DNA from: Saprospiraceae bacterium
GTDB lineage: Bacteria; Bacteroidota; Bacteroidia; Chitinophagales; Saprospiraceae
NCBI GenBank assembly: GCA_019187365.1
Contig: JABARE010000053.1
Span: forward strand, 1 to 35,677
DNA length: 35,677 nucleotides
Reading direction: 5' to 3'
In this document: positions 8,663 through 16,537 of the stretch, piece after piece
Numbering within the stretch: the first letter of the stretch is position 1
Layout: each line of letters opens with the position of its first letter
The notes under the pieces: generated by a model
Databases searched by the model: none
What the model was told of the DNA's origin: nothing
What the model saw: only the letters and a program-made list of their open reading frames with translations
Program-made: the position numbers and the translations under genes

Positions 8663-9805
8663 ATGGGTCATATGGATTTTTCTGCCACCAAGATCTTTCG
8701 CAGCTTGTTTGGACGCGATCCGCTCATGGTCGTCCGTGCACCCGGACGGATGAACCTGTTGGGGGAGCACACGGATTACAATGGAGGATGGTGCCTGCCT
8801 GCAGCCATTCAGCACTCGGTCTACCTGGGACTGGTGCCATCGGCGGAAACTTCGGTATGGTCGATCGATCAGGGAAACAGTTGGATCCCCGGTCAAAGGA
8901 AAGACAGGCCATCGTGGGCCATTTATTTTGAAGGGGCCATGGCATTTCTGCGGGAAAGGGGCATGACCTGGCCGGCTTTCAGGCTGGCGTTCGGTGGTGA
9001 CCTGCCCGTTGGTGCAGGGTTGTCGTCGTCCTCTGCGATCACCTGCGGGTTGGTTTCACTCCTGGATCACTATGCCTCCTGGGAATTTTCAGCGGAACAG
9101 TGCGCAGCTCTTGCCGTTGAAGCGGAAAGGCGGGCCGGAGTGGCCGGAGGAATGATGGACCAGCTCTGCATATTTCACGCCTGCAGGGACATGGCCATGC
9201 TGTTGGATTGCACTACGGTCAGCTACAGTTACCTCCCCGCTGTAATACCCGGACACGGATGGCTCATCGCCGACACCCGCGTGAGGCATCACCTACCCGA
9301 CAGCGATTATAACAAACGTTCGTTAGCATGCCGGGAGATCTTTTACAGAGCATTGGAGCTGTTTCCGGGTATCCCATCCCTTTCCGTACTGGATGAGGGG
9401 CAAATTCAGGAATTGTATGCAATCCTGACACCTCCGCACAGTGAGTATGCGCGATATGTTTTTGAAGAGAATGCCCGGGTATTGGAGATGGCCGGGGCAC
9501 TGGGAGAAGGTGAGGCGCTTAAGGCAGGAACCCTGTTGCTGGCAGGGCACGAGGGCTTGCGGCGTCAGTTTGGAGTATCTTGTCCAGAGGCCGACTTCCT
9601 CGTCAATCATGCACGACGCAGCGAACTTGCCCTGGGTGCCCGGATCATGGGCGCTGGTTTCGGAGGTTGTACTCTCCACCTGATCAACAGTCGGGATATG
9701 GATGCTTACTCGCGGGGAATAACAAATGCATTCAAAAACCGTTTTGGCTGGGAACCGCATGTGTTTGAAGCCGTCCCATCGGATGGAATACAACGCGTGC
9801 AATGA
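8663..9805 (+). CDS. galK: Galactokinase
   Basis: A 380-aa GHMP kinase that phosphorylates galactose at C1 with ATP, the first committed step of the Leloir pathway, in the cytoplasm. The galactokinase signature GRMNLLGEHTDYNGG is at 28-42, the ATP-binding motif PVGAGLSSSSA at 115-125, the likely catalytic base is Asp166 in GGMMDQ, and the third GHMP motif is MGAGFGGC at 329-336. Length matches the family. The ATG at 8663 is used; a second ATG at 8672 (MDFSATK) is an alternative. No galE or galT is adjacent. The stop overlaps the next start (ATGA), so the peptidase downstream is likely co-translated. Confidence 0.93.
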   Translation: MGHMDFSATKIFRSLFGRDPLMVVRAPGRMNLLGEHTDYNGGWCLPAAIQHSVYLGLVPSAETSVWSIDQGNSWIPGQRKDRPSWAIYFEGAMAFLRERGMTWPAFRLAFGGDLPVGAGLSSSSAITCGLVSLLDHYASWEFSAEQCAALAVEAERRAGVAGGMMDQLCIFHACRDMAMLLDCTTVSYSYLPAVIPGHGWLIADTRVRHHLPDSDYNKRSLACREIFYRALELFPGIPSLSVLDEGQIQELYAILTPPHSEYARYVFEENARVLEMAGALGEGEALKAGTLLLAGHEGLRRQFGVSCPEADFLVNHARRSELALGARIMGAGFGGCTLHLINSRDMDAYSRGITNAFKNRFGWEPHVFEAVPSDGIQRVQ

Positions 9806-11142
9806 ATCGAAACAGGGCCGGAGATATGAATTCGTTGCGAATGGGTTTTAGTGTATTCTTTTTGATTTTCGTTTTTTTCCTTTCCACCGAGGCGAACGCC
9901 AGTTCAGACGGGGATTCGGCCAGGCTATATCGCCTGTTGCTGAAGGCATTTCCTGGGTTGGTTATAAAGGCGAATGCCCCCCAGTCGCCTTTTCGCCATG
10001 TTTGGAAGCTGACCATTCGCCAAAGAATCGATCACCACGATCCAGGCGCGGGTACTTTCCCACAGTGCATCTACCTTTACCACCGTGGATTTTCGGTACC
10101 CAATGTACTCGTCACTGAGGGTTATACCCTGTCGGACCGGATCTATGAAGCCACCCTCATTCTCGACGCCAACCAGTTTTCTGTTGAGCATCGCTTTTTC
10201 GGCGAATCCAGGCCGGATACGATCCCATGGATGCTACTTCGTCAGTCCCAGTCTTTGGAAGATCTGCGAATGGTGCAAAAGGCACTTAGCAAAATTTATC
10301 GCAAGTCGTGGACGGTAACGGGCGCGTCGAAGGGAGGGACACAAGCAGCGCTCTACAGCCTTACTTACCCTGGTGCGGTCCAGGCTACCGTTGCGTATGT
10401 TGCACCCTTCGTACTGGAGCAGGAAGACCCACGCACGATCATACACTATAAAGAGCAAGTGGGTACTGCAGCATGCCGGCAGCGCGTTTTTAGCTTTCAG
10501 CGAACCCTGCTCAGTAAGCGCGAAGCGCTAAAACCCCTGTTAAAGGAACTTGCTGAGCGCGACGGCGTTGATTTTTTCCTGGAGCCCGATCGCATCATCG
10601 ATTACGCGGCCGTTGAATACCCGTTTTCCTTCTGGCAGTGGGGCTTTGGTTGCGACGAAATTCCCGGAGTTGATGCCACCGCAGAAGAAGCATTCGATCA
10701 CGTCGAAACGGTAGTCGATTTCAATTACTACGATGAGCCGACCTGCGCACTGCTCATGCCTGCTTACTACCAGTTTATGACAGAATTCGGCTATTACGGA
10801 TTTGATACTACTGGATTGAGCGACTTGCTGGTTACTGGTCCACTGACCAACCTCGAATTTTGTCCAAAGGGAGCAGACCTCCGGTACGATGGTACATACA
10901 TGCGCGAAATGTACCAAAGAGCGACGCGCGAAAGCAGGAACATCATATACATATATGGCGCGCTCGACACGTGGACAGCCTGTTCGGTTGATCCGGATCC
11001 TTCCGGAAACGCCATCAAGCTGGTGCGTATCAATGGAGGCCACCGCACACGCATCCGCGATTTTGCCAACCACGAAAGGAACCGCGTTTACAAAGCCTTG
11101 CGCAAGTGGACGCGCGCACGTACGCACCCACTGCCATACTGA
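9802..11142 (+). CDS. Secreted S37-type serine peptidase (tripeptidyl aminopeptidase-like)
   Basis: A 446-aa exported alpha/beta hydrolase-type peptidase resembling family S37 (the PS-10 enzyme of Streptomyces) and related to S28. A signal peptide is visible (hydrophobic FSVFFLIFVFFLSTEANAS, residues 16-34); ATGs at 9826 and 9841 would shorten the N-region and are plausible starts. The nucleophile elbow is TGASKGG with Ser176; the remaining triad is likely Asp389 (YGALDTW) and His414 (NGGHRTR). The motif EHRFFGESRP (129-138) is typical of the group. Four-base overlap with galK suggests coupling, although the functions are not obviously related. It probably trims peptides in the periplasm or at the surface. 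Confidence 0.85.
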   Translation: MNRNRAGDMNSLRMGFSVFFLIFVFFLSTEANASSDGDSARLYRLLLKAFPGLVIKANAPQSPFRHVWKLTIRQRIDHHDPGAGTFPQCIYLYHRGFSVPNVLVTEGYTLSDRIYEATLILDANQFSVEHRFFGESRPDTIPWMLLRQSQSLEDLRMVQKALSKIYRKSWTVTGASKGGTQAALYSLTYPGAVQATVAYVAPFVLEQEDPRTIIHYKEQVGTAACRQRVFSFQRTLLSKREALKPLLKELAERDGVDFFLEPDRIIDYAAVEYPFSFWQWGFGCDEIPGVDATAEEAFDHVETVVDFNYYDEPTCALLMPAYYQFMTEFGYYGFDTTGLSDLLVTGPLTNLEFCPKGADLRYDGTYMREMYQRATRESRNIIYIYGALDTWTACSVDPDPSGNAIKLVRINGGHRTRIRDFANHERNRVYKALRKWTRARTHPLPY

Positions 11143-11221
11143 TTCCTCGGAATGCACTTTGCCATTCCTGAATTGCGCGTACTTTTGCGTATGCGGGGGT
11201 ACCCGCAAATTTCCGGAAATT

Positions 11222-12448
11222 ATGGAATTGCAAAACGGTCATTACACCCTGCAGGGCTTCGACGTTGGGGAACTCGTCTCCAGGTACCAAACGCCGCTCT
11301 ACCTCTACGACACCTCGGTTATCCAGCACCAGATCGGTCGGCTTCAAAAGGCATTCGACGTTCCTGAACTCGGCATCCATTTTGCCTGTAAGGCGCTCAA
11401 CAACATCCATATTCTGAAGCTGATGAAGGATTGGGGCATAGGGCTCGACACCGTTTCCATACAAGAGATCTGGATTGCAAAACGCGCCGGATTCCCGCCG
11501 GAGCGCATACTGTATACCCCTAATTGCGTGGGCACCGACGAAATCGAAATGGCCATCCAGGAGGGCGTCCAGATCAACGTCGATCACATCGAGACCCTCG
11601 AATACATCGGGCACCATCATCCCGGAACAAAAGTTGGCATTCGCATCAACCCGCACGTGATGGCAGGAGGTCATGAAAAACTGTCTGTGGGTCATATCGA
11701 CAGCAAGTTTGGCATTTCCATTTATCAATTGCCCCTGGTCCTCCGGCTTGTGGATGCACTAAAACTTCGTGTCAACGGATTGCACATGCATACGGGATCC
11801 GACATTCTCGACAGCGGGGTGTTCCGCCTGGCTGCTGAAATACTCTTTGATGCTGCGAGAAAATTCAGTGACCTCGAATTCATCGATTTTGGCAGCGGCA
11901 TCAAGGTCGCTTACAAAGCCGACGATGTGTATACCGATGTCGAGGAACTCGGTCAGGTGTTGTCTGAATCATTTAACAATTTTTGCCGGGAGTATGGAAA
12001 GCCACTCAAACTTTATCTCGAGCCGGGCAAATTTCTCGTTTCGGAAGCGGGGTACTTTCTGGTTCGCACCAACGTCATCAAGCAAACACCCTCAACCGTA
12101 TTTGCGGGTGTAGATTCCGGATTAAACCACCTCATCCGTCCGATGTTTTACGATGCTTACCATCACATATTCAACCTGAGCCACCCCCTCGGGAAACCTC
12201 GGGTGTACAATATCGTAGGATACATATGCGAAACCGATACCTTTGCCAATAACCGTGTCGTTGCCGAAATACGTCCGGGAGACATTCTCTGTTTTAAAAA
12301 TGCAGGAGCTTATTGCTATACGATGTCGTCGAATTACAATTCGCGATTCAGACCTGCCGAGGTAATGTTGCACGGAGGGCGTGACCATCTGATCCGCGAA
12401 CGCGAAACGCTCGAAGACCTGTTGCGGCACCAGCAGGAACTCATTTGA
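11222..12448 (+). CDS. lysA: Diaminopimelate decarboxylase
   Basis: A 408-aa PLP enzyme of fold type III that decarboxylates meso-diaminopimelate to lysine, the last step of lysine synthesis. The ATG at 11222 gives the family N-terminus (MELQNGHYTLQGFDV); the frame is open further upstream, but that stretch overlaps the peptidase gene and does not look like protein. PLP lysine is Lys57 (HFACKAL). Other marks are HIDSKFGIS (158-166), the glycine loop FIDFGSGIKV (220-229), LEPGKF (266-271), the active-site CETDTF (Cys336, Glu337) and GAYCYTMSSNYN (362-373). It has the Bacteroidota form of the enzyme. It follows the peptidase by 79 bp and may have its own promoter. Confidence 0.93.
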   Translation: MELQNGHYTLQGFDVGELVSRYQTPLYLYDTSVIQHQIGRLQKAFDVPELGIHFACKALNNIHILKLMKDWGIGLDTVSIQEIWIAKRAGFPPERILYTPNCVGTDEIEMAIQEGVQINVDHIETLEYIGHHHPGTKVGIRINPHVMAGGHEKLSVGHIDSKFGISIYQLPLVLRLVDALKLRVNGLHMHTGSDILDSGVFRLAAEILFDAARKFSDLEFIDFGSGIKVAYKADDVYTDVEELGQVLSESFNNFCREYGKPLKLYLEPGKFLVSEAGYFLVRTNVIKQTPSTVFAGVDSGLNHLIRPMFYDAYHHIFNLSHPLGKPRVYNIVGYICETDTFANNRVVAEIRPGDILCFKNAGAYCYTMSSNYNSRFRPAEVMLHGGRDHLIRERETLEDLLRHQQELI

Positions 12449-12483
12449 TTTGGTGATTGAGCGCAGGAAATTCAGGGGCCTTT

Positions 12484-12519
12484 AAAAAAGTATCCCGGCA
12501 TTCGCGCGGAAGGCCGGGA
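12484..12519 (-). terminator. Intrinsic terminator of the minus-strand secreted protein
   Basis: On the minus strand the arms TCCCGGC (12519-12513) and GCCGGGA (12499-12493) form a 7-bp GC-rich stem with a 13-nt loop, followed by TAC and six T (complement of 12489-12484). It lies ~110 nt after the stop of the gene at 12630-14816. Confidence 0.65.
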
Positions 12520-12528
12520 CTACCCCGT

Positions 12529-12560
12529 CACGCTTTGCGTGGGCACGAGCGTTCCCGCGC
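12529..12560. repeat. GC-rich overlapping hairpins, possible REP-like element
   Basis: CACGC (12529-12533) pairs with GCGTG (12537-12541) over a TTT loop, and GCGTGGG (12537-12543) can alternatively pair with CCCGCGC (12554-12560). Together with the adjacent terminator stem this forms a ~70-bp block of dense symmetry in a convergent gap. It resembles dispersed palindromic repeats of other bacteria; copy number elsewhere is unknown. Confidence 0.4.
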
Positions 12561-12629
12561 CTGGACGCAAATACAAGTTATGTTGGTAGTTCGCCATGCC
12601 GAAACTGCCAGTTGGCAAAAACGGCACCG

Positions 12630-14816
12630 TCAGTTTGAAGGTGTCACAAGTATTTTAGTCGTGGCCGCCCGGCCCTGCGCATCCGAGATGCGCAGGAAAT
12701 AAATGCCCGTTCTCAGCATTCCTTTCAGATCAACCTTGAGAGCCTGGCCTGTCCAGGGAAGCCTGAAAGAGGGGTTGCCCCAAGCATCATAGACGCTTAA
12801 CAAGCCTTCCCGTTTCAGGTCTTCACAGGCAATCTGAAACGAACCATCGTTCGGGTTTGGGTAAATGTTCATCACGTGTTGTTCAGGATCGGCGGGGTCC
12901 AGACGGACCACGATAAAATCTTTATGCAGGGTGTGAAATTGCACATTGGTTGCAACCGGCGGGTTTGAATCGAAGTAGATGGAAGCGCCGTTTCGCAAAA
13001 CAGTTTGCAGAGGAAGTCCTGGCCGGGGCCTTACCGAATAACTGAAGTAGCCCTGAGAAGACGTTTCGCTGGCAGCGCGGTTCGGAAGGCGGATGCTGGG
13101 GAACTCGACCGTAAGCCTTCGATCGATAAGCCGGTAGATGTTGGGATGCGAAGCCCCGGTAGGTAAAAAACTCGACAGGTCGAACTGAGCGTTCAAGGTG
13201 TCTTCGAGAACAACGCGCCAGGCCGTGTCGGTACCTTCGTTCTGGAAATCAATCCGGTACTCTAAGGCCCTACCCGGTTCTATGAAGTGTTGCGAGGAAT
13301 AGCCCCTGGGCCATGCGTTCTTTTGGTTGGGATCGTGAGAACCCACAGATTCCTGGCAGTCGGTGGCAATGTGCAAGTCCTCTTCGTCTTCCGGAAACTG
13401 AAGTACGTAACCCCGGCTGAAATCCCCCTGCTGGTTGCGACCACATCCCTCAAGAACGACGGTTGGGTTGGATTGTCCGGGGTGGAAGGGCACCTGGTCC
13501 ACAAAGAGGCGGTAGGTGCTTCCGTTTGCAGGATACTCCAGATCCATGTAGGCGCCCCGGTCGAGCAGTACATTTTTTTTCAGGCCCGGCATGATGTCGT
13601 CTTCGACGATCCAGAATTGACTGGGTTCTGTCATCGACTGGTCGCCGGAATTGAGGATGCGGAAGCGCGCCTTATTGTCTGAACAGGCCGCACTCACCTC
13701 AAGGTGGGCCCCATTCCAGAACGGAGATGGAGAACACGTATTTTCAGGTAGCATGACCGCTTTCAGACAATGCGTCTGGCCGGTCACGGTGCGGTTGCAA
13801 TCGAGTATAACGGTAATGCGCAGCGTGCCCGACTGAAATATCCCCAGGCCGCCAAGAGAGAACTCGACCACCGGACCGTCGATGCGGCTTGGAAGGCGTG
13901 AAGCACGGCGGAACTCCATAAAGGTATCGAGCACGATGCGCAACAATGCGTTGGGTTCCGGTGCGGTACCCGCGTTGCGGTAGTGAATCAGGTATTCGTA
14001 TTCAACACAGCGCCTCACGATGGGCGCACTCAAACTCGCTTCGAGCTGGGGGCAGGATTTGTCGACCTGCATGGGAAAATCGAGGGCGATCAGGCGCAGA
14101 GAAGGATCGATCTGGACGGACTGAACGGAGTTGCACACTTTCCACTGTGGAGCGGCAGAACTCAGTCGAAAAACGTGCAGGCCATTTTCGGAGGGTCCCA
14201 GGATGAGCGCACGTGGATTTTTGTAATGGCGCAGGCTACCATTAAAACTATCGGTTACGGTAAAATCGGTGAGCAGGGTCTCGCCATTGTCGAAAGTGCA
14301 ATTCGCATTGGCGTCGTGAAATGCATTGACGTAACATGGAATAACCTGCAAATTTTCACAGGTGCGCTGGGCCACCACCGGAAGAGGAACAAAGAGCGTG
14401 TTGAGGAATTCCATCAAAACGGGAGCGCCCGATACGCCATAGCAATGCGCTTTGCCAGGGTCTGATCGCCAATGGATGCGGAAGGCAAGCGCTCCATCCG
14501 GCAGGGTCATGCCTTGCGGAAAGGGATTGTCCCAACTAACGGAAAGGCTGCCAAAGCCTGGAAGGAAAGCGTAATTGGAAGGACCGAAATTGGGTAAAGC
14601 CGACAGCTCAATGCCCGCCAACTGTCCTTGGCGGTTTTCATCGAGAAAACTAAACTGGAAAGCAGCGATGTTGCGAAAGCCGGAAAAGCGCACGTCGATG
14701 ATGTTGGTATCTCCAGACCAGCCCTTGTCGATCAGGTGAATGCCGACCGGGTCCTGTGCGCCGAGTTTGAAGGTGCACGCCATGCATGCAACCAGAACCA
14801 GGGCCAATCTGCCCAT
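12630..14816 (-). CDS. Secreted cohesin-like/DPN-domain protein with T9SS sorting domain
   Basis: A 728-aa exported protein. The ATG at 14816 is preferred over one at 14855: it has a GGGAG ribosome site 7 nt upstream, starts a clean signal peptide (MGRLALVLVACMACTFKLGAQ), and the promoter at 14867-14897 would leave the earlier ATG almost leaderless. Residues ~23-120 look cohesin-like (NIAAFQFSF, LSVSWDNPFPQG, LPDGALAFRIHW). A middle region has DUF11-like strands and many cysteines. From ~495 a conserved domain opens with SHDPNQK, runs through YRIDFQNEGTDTA and ends with ASIYFDSNPPVATN, a unit frequent in large Bacteroidota surface proteins. The sorting domain begins at IYPNPNDGSF (651) with GIYFLRISDAQG. 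Likely a surface or extracellular adhesin; ligand unknown. Confidence 0.82.
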   Translation of the reverse strand: MGRLALVLVACMACTFKLGAQDPVGIHLIDKGWSGDTNIIDVRFSGFRNIAAFQFSFLDENRQGQLAGIELSALPNFGPSNYAFLPGFGSLSVSWDNPFPQGMTLPDGALAFRIHWRSDPGKAHCYGVSGAPVLMEFLNTLFVPLPVVAQRTCENLQVIPCYVNAFHDANANCTFDNGETLLTDFTVTDSFNGSLRHYKNPRALILGPSENGLHVFRLSSAAPQWKVCNSVQSVQIDPSLRLIALDFPMQVDKSCPQLEASLSAPIVRRCVEYEYLIHYRNAGTAPEPNALLRIVLDTFMEFRRASRLPSRIDGPVVEFSLGGLGIFQSGTLRITVILDCNRTVTGQTHCLKAVMLPENTCSPSPFWNGAHLEVSAACSDNKARFRILNSGDQSMTEPSQFWIVEDDIMPGLKKNVLLDRGAYMDLEYPANGSTYRLFVDQVPFHPGQSNPTVVLEGCGRNQQGDFSRGYVLQFPEDEEDLHIATDCQESVGSHDPNQKNAWPRGYSSQHFIEPGRALEYRIDFQNEGTDTAWRVVLEDTLNAQFDLSSFLPTGASHPNIYRLIDRRLTVEFPSIRLPNRAASETSSQGYFSYSVRPRPGLPLQTVLRNGASIYFDSNPPVATNVQFHTLHKDFIVVRLDPADPEQHVMNIYPNPNDGSFQIACEDLKREGLLSVYDAWGNPSFRLPWTGQALKVDLKGMLRTGIYFLRISDAQGRAATTKILVTPSN

Positions 14817-14866
14817 ACGCGAACTCCCGGTGAATTGCCTTTGCTTCAAAGCCATTGAATCGATTA

Positions 14867-14897
14867 CAAAAGTAGAAGGCCCTTTTGCACCACCAAA
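14867..14897 (-). promoter_or_regulatory. Bacteroidota-type promoter for the 728-aa secreted protein
   Basis: On the minus strand TTTG (14897-14894), a 19-bp spacer and TACTTTTG (14874-14867) match the -33 TTTG / -7 TAnnTTTG consensus. Transcription would start near 14860, giving a ~45-nt leader to the ATG at 14816. Confidence 0.6.
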
Positions 14898-14930
14898 GTA
14901 TAAAAATCTTTAATTGTAGAGCAAAATAGA

Positions 14931-14938
14931 TATATTTG
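14931..14938 (+). promoter_or_regulatory. Possible -7 box for the 492-aa protein gene
   Basis: TATATTTG matches TAnnTTTG and would start transcription ~45 nt before the ATG at 14992. The only nearby TTG (14914-14916) is spaced 14 bp, shorter than usual, so the -33 element is uncertain. Confidence 0.45.
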
Positions 14939-14991
14939 TATTATTAAATAACTATAAATGAGGTAATTATAAAATTTCATTGTAGAAAATA

Positions 14992-16470
14992 ATGAAAAAA
15001 TCCTTTTCGCGGAATCTGTTTGAGGGTCTTGAGCCAAAGCAAAGGCAAAGGTTTATGGCTTTCCTGCGCTCGCCCTACTTCAACCGGCAGGAAAGGCTGC
15101 TGGCGGGAGCTATGGCCATGGATCGTCTGGAAAACCTCTCTGGCGAAGCTTATGCGCTTTCGCTATTCGAAACCTTGTATCCCAATATGCCCTATGACGA
15201 CGTCAAACTGCGCTTGTTCTTTTCAGAGCTGCTCGGTCTGCTCAGGCGCTTTCTTTTCGTCGAGGCCATGCAAACGAGTGAAGAAGAGCATTCGCTGAAC
15301 CTATTGCGTTACCTGCGACAGCATCGCGAGGTAGACGCTTTTGAACGCCTGGCACGAAAACTCCAGCGCGAGCTCGATGCCAATCATGGATGGAACCCCA
15401 GGCGTTTTGAATGGAGACACCGCCTCGAAATGGAAAAAATGTCGTACGAATCGTTCCGCAACCGTTTTACCCATTTCGATTTCAACCTGGGGGCTGCTCA
15501 GCTCGAGGTTGCCGCTCTGATCCAGCGCCTTCGCATCTACCTCGAACAGCTTTCTCACGAAGCCATCGGCCGCACGCCGGCGGCTTACCCGATGCTCGAC
15601 GCCTGGATTCGCCACGCCAACGAACAGGGATGGGACCAACATCCGGAGTTACGCCTCTATCTGCTCGCCACCCAACTCTTCCGCGAACCCGCCCAGGATG
15701 TCCTTTTTTATGAATACCTCACCTTGCTGGACGAACAGGAGGCCGGTTTTGATTTTGAAACTGGACGCGAGCTCTACCTAACGGCTCTCAACTACGGCAT
15801 TCGCAAGATCAACCAAAATGCAGTTGAGTTTTTTAAGGTCAGCCTTGAGCTCTTTCGCCATTGCGTCGAGCGGGGTTGGATACTCGATTACGGCGTGATG
15901 AGTTCGTTGACCTACAAAAACATCATTGTGTTGTGTCTGCGAATGAATGACCTCGACCTGGCCGAGCAACTGCTGGAGGCATACCGGCCGCTCGTCGATG
16001 CAAGGGACCGTCCGATGATCTACCAGTTTTGTCTGGCCAGAATTCGCAAAGAGCGCGGCGATTTCCGGGGAGCACTGTATCTGCTGAACACCAGCTTGTT
16101 TAAGGATCCCCTCATCGAGCTCAACGCCCGCGTAGAAATGATCAAGATCTATTACGAGATCGACGAACTCGAGTTGATGAACAACCAGCTCACGGCGACC
16201 CGCCAACTCATCCGACGCTCCAAAAAATTGGGCTACCACCGCGAATATTACGTAAACTTTCTGACGGCATCGGCCCGCCTGCTCAGCCTTCGAAGGCCCG
16301 ACGAGAAATCGAAGCAGGTATGGATGGACCGCATCCTGGCCGACAAAAAGCTGATTGAAAAGTCGTGGTTGTACAACATGGTAGCGCGACTTCCGGTGCG
16401 CCGTACGCGAAACGCGGACCAGGCTACATCAGCGTTGAACGAATCACCCAAAGAAACTAACAATTGTTAG
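14992..16470 (+). CDS. Helical-repeat protein of unknown function
   Basis: A 492-aa cytoplasmic protein with no signal peptide or membrane segment. It is almost wholly alpha-helical by composition, rich in Leu, Arg, Glu and Tyr. The N-terminus carries the pattern LEPKQRQRFMAFLRSPYFN, which I associate with a poorly described Bacteroidota family with similar 'SPYFN' beginnings. The second half (~260-420) has regularly spaced helix pairs (LRMNDLDLAEQLLEAY, ARIRKERGDFRGALYLL) consistent with TPR-like repeats, suggesting a protein-binding scaffold. No catalytic motif was seen. The gene stands alone between a divergent and a convergent neighbour, with a 20-bp palindrome covering its stop codon. 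Function is not recognised. Confidence 0.8.
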   Translation: MKKSFSRNLFEGLEPKQRQRFMAFLRSPYFNRQERLLAGAMAMDRLENLSGEAYALSLFETLYPNMPYDDVKLRLFFSELLGLLRRFLFVEAMQTSEEEHSLNLLRYLRQHREVDAFERLARKLQRELDANHGWNPRRFEWRHRLEMEKMSYESFRNRFTHFDFNLGAAQLEVAALIQRLRIYLEQLSHEAIGRTPAAYPMLDAWIRHANEQGWDQHPELRLYLLATQLFREPAQDVLFYEYLTLLDEQEAGFDFETGRELYLTALNYGIRKINQNAVEFFKVSLELFRHCVERGWILDYGVMSSLTYKNIIVLCLRMNDLDLAEQLLEAYRPLVDARDRPMIYQFCLARIRKERGDFRGALYLLNTSLFKDPLIELNARVEMIKIYYEIDELELMNNQLTATRQLIRRSKKLGYHREYYVNFLTASARLLSLRRPDEKSKQVWMDRILADKKLIEKSWLYNMVARLPVRRTRNADQATSALNESPKETNNC

Positions 16471-16473
16471 TTT
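16454..16473. repeat. Perfect 20-bp palindrome spanning a stop codon
   Basis: AAACTAACAA followed directly by its reverse complement. The TAG stop of the 492-aa protein lies inside it (16468-16470). Its right side GTTAGTTTGT is identical to 8571-8580. It could be a protein-binding site or part of a bidirectional terminator between convergent genes, but it lacks a GC-rich stem. Confidence 0.7.
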
Positions 16474-16537
16474 GTTATGAGGATCCGCGTGAAAAAAACC
16501 TTTTAAGAAGTTTATCCTGAGATGGCCTGCCGGGAAT

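Noticed and set aside
10889..11221. N-terminal extension of lysA
   Set aside because: The added part overlaps the peptidase gene and is basic and low in sense; the family begins at the ATG at 11222.
10540..11728. Two minus-strand open frames of 222 and 232 codons over the peptidase and lysA
   Set aside because: Both are antisense to well-supported genes and lack protein-like composition.
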